NCBI GenBank assembly: GCA_016303175.1
Contig: JAEDMF010000105.1
Span: 1 to 5,928 of the forward strand
Origin: Bacteroidales bacterium
GTDB taxonomy: Bacteria > Bacteroidota > Bacteroidia > Bacteroidales > UBA932
Direction of reading: 5' to 3'
Length of the DNA stretch: 5,928 bases
In this document: positions 1 through 5,928 of the stretch, in pieces
Layout of the letters: each line of letters begins with the position of its first letter
Position numbering within the stretch: the first letter of the stretch is position 1
Position numbers and translations under genes: made by a program
Notes under the pieces: generated by a model
Database searches by the model: none
What the model was told of the DNA's origin: nothing
What the model saw: only the letters and a program-made list of their open reading frames with translations

Positions 1-2557
1 CGCAGTAGAGACGGTCCATATAGAAAGGCGCTATGGGTGCTGCCAGTATGGCTATGGTTTTGAGCACCTTGTGCATAGTGTCGTACGCCGAAAGCTTGTC
101 TGGAGTCATTCCTCCTCCCCAGAAGCGCTTGCGGCCCAGACGCACATACCAATTGCTCACCTGGTCGCATACGAAATCCTGAATCAGACGTCCTGCCGTT
201 GTGATGTCGTAGGCCTCATAGCAGGCGCGGACATCCCTGACGAGACTATTCAGGGCCGACAGTATCCAGCGGTCCAGTTCCGGCGCTTCCGCCTGTACGC
301 CGAAGTCCTTTCCGGGTGTGTAGGCGTCGATGTTGGCATAAAGCGCGAAGAAGGAATAGGTATTGTAGAGGGTTCCGAAGAATTTTCTCCTGACCTCGTC
401 CACTCCGGCCTCGTCGAACTTGAGGTTGTCCCAGGGCTGGGCGTTGGTCAGCATATACCAGCGTATGGCATCGGCTCCATACTTGTCGAGCATAGCAAAG
501 GGATCCACGGCATTGCCGAGGCGCTTGCTCATCTTATTGCCGAATTTGTCGAGTACCAAACCATTGGAAATCACCCTTTTGTAGGCGCATTTCCCGCTGA
601 CCATAGTGTTGATTGCGTGCAGAGTGTAGAACCATCCCCTTGTCTGATCGACGCCTTCCGCGATGAAGTCGGCAGTCTGACCGAAACATTTGTTCCCGAG
701 GTTCCTGAGGCCTTCCTGGGCATAGGGCATTGCGCCGCTGTCAAACCACACATCAATCAGGTCGCTCTCTCTCTGCAACGTCCGGCCTTCGTCGTCCACG
801 AGCAATATGCGGTCTACGTAGGGACGGTGGAGGTCTATGCGGTCGTAGTTCTCCTTGCTCATGTCTCCGGGAATGAAGCCCTTGTCTTTCAGCGGATTGG
901 ACTCCATTACACCTGCGGCAACGGCTTTTTCGATTTCGGCGTAGAGCTCGGCAAGGCTGCCTATGCATTTTTCGCTCTTGCCGTCTTCACTGCGCCAGAT
1001 GGGCAGGGGAGTGCCCCAATAGCGGCTGCGGCTGAGGTTCCAGTCCTGGATATTTTCGAGCCATTTGCCGAAACGTCCCGTTCCTGTAGCTTCGGGCAGC
1101 CATTTGATGGTGTCGTTCAATTCCATCATCTTCTCGCGCACCGCGGTGGTCTTGATGAACCAGGAGTCGAGGGGATAGTAGAGCACGGGTTTGTCCGTAC
1201 GCCAGCAGTGGGGATAGGTGTGCGTATGTTTTTCTATCTTGAAGACCTTGCCTTCCTGCTTGAGCATCACGCAGATGTCCACATCGAGCGTAGGTGCGTC
1301 AGCAGGCAGGGAACTGTCGTAGGCATTCTTCACATAGCGTCCGGCCCACTGGGCATAGTCGGCGCTGACGTTTGCCGCGGCCCACTCGGGGTCCAAGTCT
1401 TCCATGCGGAAGAAACGGCCCTGGCGATCCACCTGGGCCTGGCGATCTCCCTTGACGTCAAGCACCTGCAGAGGGGGAACACCGGCAGCCTTGGCCACCT
1501 TGTTGTCATCTGCTCCGAAGGTGGGAGCTATGTGGACTATACCCGTACCGTCCTCTGTGGTGACATAGTCTCCGGGAATTACGCGGAAGGCTCCCTCTCC
1601 GGGATTTATCCAGGGGATGAGCTGCTCATATCTGATGCCTGTCAGTTCGCGACCCTTGAAGCTCAAGGGCAGAATCTCGTGTGCAATTTTGTCTCCGAAA
1701 AGAGCCTGCACGCGGGCCTGGGCCAGAATATATATAGCCTCTTTGCCGCTGTAGGGATTCGCGGCCTTGACTGCCACATAGTCAATGTTGGGGCCTACGC
1801 ACAGGGCGGTGTTGGAGGGAAGGGTCCAGGGTGTTGTGGTCCAGGCAAGGAAGTACAAGGGTTCGCCCAGCGCAGCAAGTTCCTCGTAGGCCTTGTTGCC
1901 GTCCGGCGCTCCTGTAATCTTGAACTGGGCTGTGCAAGTGGTGTCCTTCACGTCGCGGTAGCACCCGGGCTGGTTGAGTTCGTGCGTGCTCAAACCTGTG
2001 CCGGCTGCCGGCGAATAAGGCTGTATGCTGTAGCCTTTGTACAGCAGACCCTTGCCGTAGATGTCCTTCAAAAGATACCAGAGAGTTTCAATGTATCTGT
2101 TGTCATAGGTGATGTAGGGGTCCTTCATATCCACCCAGTAACCTATGCGGTCCGTCAGGTTCTCCCACTCGGCCGTATATTTCATAACTTCCTTGCGGCA
2201 GGCGGCGTTGTATTCCTCCACACTGATTTTGGTTCCGATGTCTTCCTTTGTGATTCCGAGCATCTTCTCCACACCGAGTTCCACGGGTAGTCCGTGGGTA
2301 TCCCAGCCTGCGCGGCGGTTCACACGATAGCCTGTCTGGGTCTTGTAACGGCAGATGGAGTCCTTGATGCTTCGAGCCATCACGTGGTGTATGCCCGGCT
2401 TTCCGTTGGCGGAGGGAGGACCCTCGAAAAAGATGAACTCCGGAGCTCCCTCACGTATCTTCAACGAAGTCGCAAACGCCTGCTCCCGTTTCCATTTTTC
2501 GAGAACTTCCGCGCTCAAGCCCACAAGGTCAAGACCGTTATATTCTTTGAAACTCAT
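1..2557 (-). CDS. ileS: Isoleucyl-tRNA synthetase, type 2 (eukaryal-like), 3' end cut by window edge
   Basis: Cytoplasmic class Ia enzyme that activates isoleucine with ATP, charges tRNA-Ile and hydrolyses mischarged valine. I translated the minus strand from ATG at 2557; about 852 codons are present and the C-terminus lies beyond base 1. Visible in order: the HIGH-equivalent motif, here GIHH at residues 55-58; CP1 editing-domain motifs WTTTPWTLPSN (239-249) and GTGIVHIAP followed by TFGADD (337-351); CWRTDKPVLYY (from 451); LSRSRYWGTPLPIW (from 508); WFDSGAMPYAQ; EGVDQTRGWFYT; the KMSKR loop (675-679); and the start of the helical anticodon-binding domain (LDRWILSALNSLV onward). RYWGTP rather than the E. 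coli-type RTWGVP, together with the altered HIGH motif, indicates IleRS2. The start follows an AGGA seven bases upstream and gives a normal N-terminus. No frameshift is seen. It is divergent from cvpA-tsaB. The family assignment is very secure; the type 2 label rests on motifs only. Confidence 0.97.
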   Translation of the reverse strand, partial: MSFKEYNGLDLVGLSAEVLEKWKREQAFATSLKIREGAPEFIFFEGPPSANGKPGIHHVMARSIKDSICRYKTQTGYRVNRRAGWDTHGLPVELGVEKMLGITKEDIGTKISVEEYNAACRKEVMKYTAEWENLTDRIGYWVDMKDPYITYDNRYIETLWYLLKDIYGKGLLYKGYSIQPYSPAAGTGLSTHELNQPGCYRDVKDTTCTAQFKITGAPDGNKAYEELAALGEPLYFLAWTTTPWTLPSNTALCVGPNIDYVAVKAANPYSGKEAIYILAQARVQALFGDKIAHEILPLSFKGRELTGIRYEQLIPWINPGEGAFRVIPGDYVTTEDGTGIVHIAPTFGADDNKVAKAAGVPPLQVLDVKGDRQAQVDRQGRFFRMEDLDPEWAAANVSADYAQWAGRYVKNAYDSSLPADAPTLDVDICVMLKQEGKVFKIEKHTHTYPHCWRTDKPVLYYPLDSWFIKTTAVREKMMELNDTIKWLPEATGTGRFGKWLENIQDWNLSRSRYWGTPLPIWRSEDGKSEKCIGSLAELYAEIEKAVAAGVMESNPLKDKGFIPGDMSKENYDRIDLHRPYVDRILLVDDEGRTLQRESDLIDVWFDSGAMPYAQEGLRNLGNKCFGQTADFIAEGVDQTRGWFYTLHAINTMVSGKCAYKRVISNGLVLDKFGNKMSKRLGNAVDPFAMLDKYGADAIRWYMLTNAQPWDNLKFDEAGVDEVRRKFFGTLYNTYSFFALYANIDAYTPGKDFGVQAEAPELDRWILSALNSLVRDVRACYEAYDITTAGRLIQDFVCDQVSNWYVRLGRKRFWGGGMTPDKLSAYDTMHKVLKTIAILAAPIAPFYMDRLYC

Positions 2558-2575
2558 ATTATTTTCCTAATTTTG
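2546..2575 (+). promoter_or_regulatory. Bacteroidota-type promoter for cvpA-tsaB
   Basis: TTTG at 2546-2549 and TAATTTTG at 2568-2575 are separated by 18 bp. They match the Bacteroidota primary-sigma consensus, a -33 TTTG and a -7 TAnnTTTG, with close to usual spacing. Inferred transcription start is near 2580, giving a leader of about 35 nt before the ATG at 2615. The -33 element lies inside the first codons of ileS on the other strand. Confidence 0.6.
2565..2568 (-). promoter_or_regulatory. Shine-Dalgarno-like AGGA before ileS
   Basis: On the minus strand AGGA lies seven bases before the ATG at 2557, a normal spacing, and supports this start. Bacteroidota often do not rely on Shine-Dalgarno pairing, so its contribution is uncertain. 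Its last base overlaps the -7 element of the promoter proposed for the opposite strand. Confidence 0.45.
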
Positions 2576-2598
2576 CGTTCTTATTTGACAATTGGGTG

Positions 2599-2606
2599 CA
2601 AAGATA
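2599..2606 (-). promoter_or_regulatory. Possible -7 element of the ileS promoter
   Basis: The minus strand reads TATCTTTG here, an exact match to TAnnTTTG. It would start transcription near 2594 and give a leader of roughly 37 nt before ileS. I find no convincing TTTG at the -33 position (expected near 2625-2630), so this is a partial match only. It faces the promoter proposed for cvpA. Confidence 0.4.
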
Positions 2607-2614
2607 CAAAAAAT

Positions 2615-3115
2615 ATGAACATTCTTGATATTATTCTGCTCTGTTCGGTGCTTATCCCCGGAGTCATAATGGGCCTGAGAAAAGGTTTTATATATCAGAT
2701 TGTTACATTGGTGGCCCTGTTCGCGGGAGCCTGGTTGTCCTTCCGTTTTTCGGATGCTGTGGGGGCTGTTCTCAACAGCTGGTTTCCCTCTCTCGGCCTG
2801 CCTGTAACGAACGCCATAGCCTTCACCTGCATCTTCATCGCTGTCTATTTTTTGTGCATATTGCTAGGTCGCATCATAAAGCGTATCACTACGGACCTTG
2901 TAGGAGGTCTCCAGGACAGGTTGCTCGGCATATTGTTCGCGATTTTCAAGCTCGCCCTCATAGTGGGAATTTTCGTAATGCTGTTCGACACTTTCAATAC
3001 CCGTTTTAATCTGGTGAGCAAGGAGAGCATTGATGCGTCTTTTCTGTATGAATATATGCTGAAGTTCTGCAAAGCGGTCTTCCCTTATCTTAAAAATTTA
3101 CTTGTCAATGGCTAA
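2615..3115 (+). CDS. cvpA: CvpA-family inner membrane protein
   Basis: A 166-residue hydrophobic protein with about four predicted membrane segments: roughly residues 3-20, 27-44, 63-86 and 102-124. Conserved-looking features of the CvpA (colicin V production) family are GLRKGF after the first helix, LGRIIKRI after the third and DRLLGILFAIFK leading into the fourth. A polar tail of about 40 residues follows the last helix. The biochemical role of CvpA proteins is not settled; homologues have been linked to colicin V export and envelope-stress tolerance. The reading frame stays open upstream to 2294, but that part is antisense to ileS. The ATG at 2615 gives a normal CvpA N-terminus (MNILDIILL) and follows an A-rich leader with no Shine-Dalgarno, typical of this phylum. 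The stop overlaps the start of tsaB, so the two are probably cotranscribed. The family call is fairly sure; the function is open. Confidence 0.85.
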   Translation: MNILDIILLCSVLIPGVIMGLRKGFIYQIVTLVALFAGAWLSFRFSDAVGAVLNSWFPSLGLPVTNAIAFTCIFIAVYFLCILLGRIIKRITTDLVGGLQDRLLGILFAIFKLALIVGIFVMLFDTFNTRFNLVSKESIDASFLYEYMLKFCKAVFPYLKNLLVNG

Positions 3116-4004
3116 AATTTTGTCAATAGAGACCTCCACGGCCCTGTGCAGTGTTGCGTTGGCAGTGGACGGGAAAGTGGTTAGTTCAAGGCGCAGCGAT
3201 ACGGTGGTCAATGCGGACGGAAGCACGGGAATGCAACGTGCCCACGCCTCGATGACAGCGGTTTTCTGCGATGAAGTGCTGCGTGAGGCGGGTATCAGGG
3301 CCTCCGCTCTGGATGCGGTATGCATCAGCGACGGTCCTGGGTCATACACAGGGCTTAGAGTAGGCTTGAGCACGGCCAAGGGCCTTTGTTTCGGAACGGG
3401 GGCCAAGCTTCTCAGCGTCAGTTCATTGGATGTCCTTGCCTCAATGGGGGCGGAGGCCATTTCGGGAGGAAGGGAAGCTCTTGCCAGGTTGGGTGCCGTG
3501 TATGGCTCCGGAGCTCCGGTCTCTGCTGCGTCGGTCTCTGCTGCGTCAGCATCTGTTGCATCGGCCTCTGCTGCACTGGCCTCTGGCACTCCGGCTTCTG
3601 CCGCATCTGCCTCTGGCGCTCCGGCTTCTGCCGCCGATATGGGTAGTGTGGCCGCCCCGTCTGTTATCATTCCTATGATAGACGCCCGCAGGATGGAGGT
3701 GTTTTGTGCGGAATATTCCGCCTCGGGGGAGCGAAGGAGTGAAATCCGGGCAGAGGTGGTGGAAGCCGGCAGCTTCAGCCCGATGGCGGAGCAGTGTCTT
3801 TTCATCGGGGACGGCGCCCTCAAGTGCAGGGAAACAATAGCCTGCGGGAGCGCAATATTCATCGGCTGTTGTCCTGATGCCGCATCTATGGCTCTGCTTG
3901 CCGAGAAACAGTATCAGGAAGGCAACTGGAGGGATGTGGCCTACTTCGAGCCTTTCTATCTCAAGGATTACGTTCCCACAAAAAGTACCAAGAGCCTGTT
4001 CTGA
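3108..4004 (+). CDS. tsaB: tRNA threonylcarbamoyladenosine biosynthesis protein TsaB, with Ala/Ser repeat insert
   Basis: TsaB is an ASKHA-fold, inactive paralogue of TsaD. In bacteria it binds TsaD and TsaE and is needed to transfer threonylcarbamoyl from TsaC-made threonylcarbamoyl-AMP to A37 of ANN-decoding tRNAs. The 298-residue product shows the N-terminal strand ILSIETSTALCSVAL, a conserved His in AHASM (46), the hallmark DGPGSYTGLRVGLSTAKG (75-92), IDARRMEVF (191-199) and the tail FEPFYLKDYVPTKSTK. Usual length is about 225-240. The excess is an Ala/Ser-rich stretch at about residues 118-186, including a nine-unit pentapeptide array at 134-178, between the N-terminal helix and the strand before DARRMEVF. 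The frame is intact on both sides, so the gene looks functional. The ATG at 3108 overlaps the cvpA stop by 8 nt, suggesting translational coupling; a TTG at 3102 is a less likely start. A hairpin terminator begins at the stop codon. Confidence 0.93.
   Translation: MAKILSIETSTALCSVALAVDGKVVSSRRSDTVVNADGSTGMQRAHASMTAVFCDEVLREAGIRASALDAVCISDGPGSYTGLRVGLSTAKGLCFGTGAKLLSVSSLDVLASMGAEAISGGREALARLGAVYGSGAPVSAASVSAASASVASASAALASGTPASAASASGAPASAADMGSVAAPSVIIPMIDARRMEVFCAEYSASGERRSEIRAEVVEAGSFSPMAEQCLFIGDGALKCRETIACGSAIFIGCCPDAASMALLAEKQYQEGNWRDVAYFEPFYLKDYVPTKSTKSLF
3507..3641 (+). repeat. 15-bp in-frame tandem repeat within tsaB (9 units)
   Basis: Nine consecutive 15-bp units encode SGAPV, SAASV, SAASA, SVASA, SAALA, SGTPA, SAASA, SGAPA and SAADM. 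From the second unit on, every unit starts with the codon TCT; the first starts with TCC. Most carry GCT, GCC, GGC or GTT second and end in GTC, GCC, GCA or GCT. The copies are diverged, and SAASA and SGAPA/SGTPA types alternate near the 3' end, suggesting a higher-order 30-bp unit there. Because the period is a multiple of three and lacks stop codons, several other frames stay open across it. Confidence 0.9.
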
Positions 4005-4030
4005 GCCGTACAAGGCCACAACGGCTCTTT
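4003..4030 (+). terminator. Rho-independent-like terminator after tsaB
   Basis: GAGCCGT (4003-4009) pairs perfectly with ACGGCTC (4021-4027) across an 11-base loop, followed by TTTATT. The tsaB stop codon overlaps the foot of the stem. The T-tract is short and interrupted. In the opposite direction there is no T-run, so it probably serves only the cvpA-tsaB transcript. Confidence 0.55.
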
Positions 4031-4084
4031 ATTCAAGGCCCGACAAAGCTTCATGCAGGGCCCCAACGGCGCATCGTACAAGGC
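4007..4084. repeat. Short imperfect duplications in the convergent spacer
   Basis: CGTACAAGGC occurs at 4007-4016 and again at 4075-4084. A second related pair, GGCCACAACGGCTC (4014-4027) and GGCCCCAACGGCGC (4059-4072), lies between, in swapped order. The core CAAGGC also occurs near 4034-4039. The spacer between tsaB and the kinase gene holds nothing else recognisable apart from the terminator hairpin. Confidence 0.5.
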
Positions 4085-4085
4085 T

Positions 4086-5102
4086 TTAGACAAGGTCTAA
4101 ATTGTGTGAGAGTGTCTGCCAGCCTATGAATTCCTTCATCAGGGAGGTGGAAGGAATGGCCATTACGGCTTCGAGCGGCAGCGGGTCTATGTTTTCCAGA
4201 AAGTCCAGCAATCTTTTTGCCGTGGGGTAGGCATTCGAGCTCTCCTTTATTTCCTTCAGCGGTGAGGTCACGAAATACTTCAGCAGGGGCAGCTCATATT
4301 GCAGGGTGCTGTTGAAAATGGCATCGGCATATTGCTGGAAGGGGAAGATGTATTTTTCCTCTCCTGCCCTTACCGAACTCCATCTCAAAATGTTCTGCTC
4401 GGGAGAAATTCCTCTGGTGCGGAAATCCCTTACAATGCGCCGCAGGAGTCGGTTGTCAGTGGGTCGTATCCTCGGGTCGTAGGTGGAGGTGGCCGATACG
4501 TCCGACACGAAGATGCGGAACTTTACTTCTTCGTCTATATGGACGGTCAGCCCCGGATCAAGAGCGTGAATGCCCTCGAGTATCAGTATGTCGTTCCCCT
4601 TGAGACTTAGCGCTTTGCCGTCGTAGAATTTGCGGCCCTGCTTGAAATCGAAGCGGGGGATGACCACTTCCTTGCCTGCAATGAGGTCATTGAGTTGGCT
4701 GTTGAGCAGGGCTATGTCCATGGCTTCCAGACACTCGTAATCATATTCTCCGTTGGGCAAGCGGGGCGTCTGTTCCCTGTCCACGAAGTAGTTGTCCAGT
4801 TCTATGGGTATGGGGTTGAGGCCGTGCACCTTGCACTGCAGGGATATGCGCAGGGAAGTGCTTGTCTTGCCGCTGCTGGACGGTCCTGCCAGCAATACAA
4901 CCTTGACTTTGCCTCGGCTTACTATTTCGTTGGCGATGGTGCTGCACATATTCTCGTGCCTTGCCTCGCAGAGGTTGACCAATTGGACGCTGTGGCCTTT
5001 TCTGATTATATGGTTCAAACCTTCAAAATCGCTGAAACCGAGCTGACGGCACCATTGGTCGTCTTTGGCCAGCATTGCTTCAAATTCTTTCTGTGCATTC
5101 AT
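4086..5102 (-). CDS. Uridine/nucleoside kinase-like P-loop protein, short form lacking TGS and ThrRS-like domains
   Basis: A 338-residue cytoplasmic kinase of the uridine kinase/phosphoribulokinase superfamily, expected to phosphorylate a nucleoside (uridine or cytidine) with NTP. Visible motifs are Walker A GPSSSGKT (73-80), LDNYFVDREQTPR (102-114), a substrate-side motif typical of this family, PRFDFKQG (149-156), the Walker B-like strand ILILEGIHAL (172-181), and the arginine-rich lid region RLLRRIVRDFRTRG (218-231). Related proteins in Bacteroidota and Firmicutes are, as I recall, about 550 residues, with an N-terminal TGS domain and a ThrRS-like second additional domain. Here residues 1-55 resemble only the linker just before the kinase domain (QWCRQLGFSDFEGLN, then LCEARHE), so the N-terminal domains are absent. 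The ATG at 5102 overlaps uvrA by 23 nt, and the frame closes within about 30 nt upstream, so no longer form is possible here. Kinase superfamily: very sure. Exact substrate: not known. Confidence 0.87.
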   Translation of the reverse strand: MNAQKEFEAMLAKDDQWCRQLGFSDFEGLNHIIRKGHSVQLVNLCEARHENMCSTIANEIVSRGKVKVVLLAGPSSSGKTSTSLRISLQCKVHGLNPIPIELDNYFVDREQTPRLPNGEYDYECLEAMDIALLNSQLNDLIAGKEVVIPRFDFKQGRKFYDGKALSLKGNDILILEGIHALDPGLTVHIDEEVKFRIFVSDVSATSTYDPRIRPTDNRLLRRIVRDFRTRGISPEQNILRWSSVRAGEEKYIFPFQQYADAIFNSTLQYELPLLKYFVTSPLKEIKESSNAYPTAKRLLDFLENIDPLPLEAVMAIPSTSLMKEFIGWQTLSHNLDLV

Positions 5103-5928
5103 TGCGGAGATTCTTTTCCAATTCTTTTTTCAGGTATATGCCGGTTACTGAGTCAGGATTTGCCGACAATTCTTCGGGTGTGCCTTGTGCAACAATTCTG
5201 CCACCGTCCTTGCCTCCTTCCGGTCCCAGGTCGAAAATATAATCAGTGCTTTTGAGTATGTCCAGATTGTGTTCTATGACTATTACTGTATTGCCTTCAT
5301 CCACAAGGCTCTGCAGGGCGACAAGCAGAATCTTGATGTCCTCTTCGTGCAGCCCCGTCGTGGGTTCATCCAGTATATAAAGCGTGTTGCCTGTATCCTT
5401 CTTTCCGAGCTCGGCGGCCAGCTTCATCCTTTGGGCTTCTCCGCCGCTGAGGGTAACGGCGCTTTGGCCGAGGTGCACATAGCCGAGTCCCACCTTTTCC
5501 AGAGCCTGCAGCCTTGTTGCAATGCTGGGAATGGCGCTGAAGAATTCCGATGCTTCGCTGATGGTCATTTCCAGCACATCGTTGATGTTCTTGCCTTTGT
5601 AGTGCACGGCCAGGGTGTCCTCCTTGTAGCGACGGCCCTGGCATACGGGGCACTTGACGTTCACGGAGGGGAGGAAATTCATCTGTATAACCTTAAGCCC
5701 GGCTCCCTTGCATTCTTCGCAGCGTCCCCCGCTCACGTTGAAGCTGAAGCGGCCTGCCTTGAAACCGCGAATCTTGGCATCAGGTGTGGCCTCGAAGAGC
5801 TTGCGTATGTCTCCGAACACATCGGTGAAGGTGGCGGGGTTGCTGCGCGGGGTCCTGCCTATGGGACTTTGGTCCACCTCTATTATCTTGTCTATATGGT
5901 CAAGTCCTTCTATGCTGCCGTATTCCAG
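5080..5928 (-). CDS. uvrA: Excinuclease ABC subunit A, C-terminal part (5' end beyond window)
   Basis: UvrA is the damage-sensing ABC-type ATPase of nucleotide excision repair; it works as a dimer and loads UvrB at lesions. Only the last 282 residues, of about 940 usual, are present; the frame is open to the right edge. Seen in order: SIEGLDHIDK then DQSPIGRTPRSNPATF, characteristic of UvrA; the C-terminal zinc finger, CEEC (5710-5721) and CPVC (5641-5652) separated by 19 residues, all four cysteines intact; the ABC signature LSGGEAQRMKLA (5416-5451); Walker B LYILDEPTTGLHEED; and the H-loop VIVIEHNLD. The second nucleotide-binding domain therefore appears complete from the zinc finger on, while its Walker A lies outside. 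The gene ends at TGA 5080-5082, inside the start of the kinase gene, so the two are likely cotranscribed. A GTG at 5877 is an internal valine (VDQSPIGR), not a start. Confidence 0.97.
   Translation of the reverse strand: MEYGSIEGLDHIDKIIEVDQSPIGRTPRSNPATFTDVFGDIRKLFEATPDAKIRGFKAGRFSFNVSGGRCEECKGAGLKVIQMNFLPSVNVKCPVCQGRRYKEDTLAVHYKGKNINDVLEMTISEASEFFSAIPSIATRLQALEKVGLGYVHLGQSAVTLSGGEAQRMKLAAELGKKDTGNTLYILDEPTTGLHEEDIKILLVALQSLVDEGNTVIVIEHNLDILKSTDYIFDLGPEGGKDGGRIVAQGTPEELSANPDSVTGIYLKKELEKNLRNECTERI

Noticed and set aside
71..2290. A 739-codon open frame on the plus strand opposite ileS
   Set aside because: It is entirely antisense to a clearly functional IleRS frame with all catalytic motifs. 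Its translation shows no recognisable domain and is explained by the codon bias of ileS.
2585..2590. TTGACA, resembling an E. coli-type -35 box
   Set aside because: About 17 bp downstream there is only an A-run, no TATAAT-like element. The phylum's own promoter pattern fits better at 2546-2575.
2294..2614. N-terminal extension of the cvpA frame to an upstream ATG
   Set aside because: The added 107 residues are antisense to the start of ileS, have no family match I recognise, and would make the protein much longer than CvpA. The ATG at 2615 matches the family N-terminus.
3098..3862. A 254-codon minus-strand frame and several shorter frames over tsaB
   Set aside because: The tsaB tandem repeat has a 15-bp period without stop codons, so several frames stay open through it. 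The products are Pro/Ala/Arg-rich shadows, while the TsaB frame has conserved motifs on both sides.
4037..4062. GGCCC/GGGCC hairpin as a terminator for the kinase-uvrA transcript
   Set aside because: The stem is only 5 bp with a 16-base loop and no T-run follows it on the minus strand.
5080..5877. GTG at 5877 as the start of a small ABC protein
   Set aside because: The frame is open to the window edge and the preceding residues (SIEGLDHIDK) are conserved UvrA sequence, so this is the C-terminal part of a longer gene.

Overview
The window looks like a housekeeping segment of a Bacteroidota (probably Bacteroidales) chromosome. The protein matches that suggest this are a TsaB ending in a FEPFYLKD-type tail, a nucleoside kinase with a ThrRS-like linker, and a type 2 (eukaryal-like) isoleucyl-tRNA synthetase. 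The intergenic promoter also fits the TTTG / TAnnTTTG consensus of that phylum. The genus cannot be read from the sequence. Coding density is very high, and no stretch above 300 bases lacks a gene. I see no tRNA, rRNA, CRISPR array, insertion sequence or phage gene.

Layout: (1) 1-2557, minus strand: ileS, complete at its 5' end and cut by the left edge (about 852 codons present). (2) 2558-2614: a 57-bp divergent spacer with a good promoter for the rightward genes, a partial promoter match for ileS, and a Shine-Dalgarno-like AGGA before ileS. (3) 2615-4004, plus strand: a two-gene operon of a CvpA-family membrane protein and tsaB, overlapping by 8 nt and closed by a hairpin terminator. (4) 4005-4085: a short convergent spacer with small imperfect repeats. 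(5) 4086-5928, minus strand: a uridine/nucleoside kinase-like gene overlapping by 23 nt the 3' end of uvrA, which runs off the right edge.

Functionally, ileS charges tRNA-Ile, and TsaB is part of the machinery that makes t6A37 on ANN-decoding tRNAs, including tRNA-Ile. The divergent pair therefore places charging and anticodon-loop modification of the same tRNA side by side. UvrA belongs to nucleotide excision repair. The kinase belongs to the uridine kinase/phosphoribulokinase superfamily and is probably involved in nucleoside salvage.

Two features stand out. IleRS carries a GIHH version of the class I HxGH signature, the swapped form linked to extreme mupirocin resistance. TsaB contains an in-frame tandem array of nine 15-bp units encoding an Ala/Ser-rich pentapeptide repeat inside an otherwise conserved protein. 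I see no clear evidence of a wholly new multi-gene system here.
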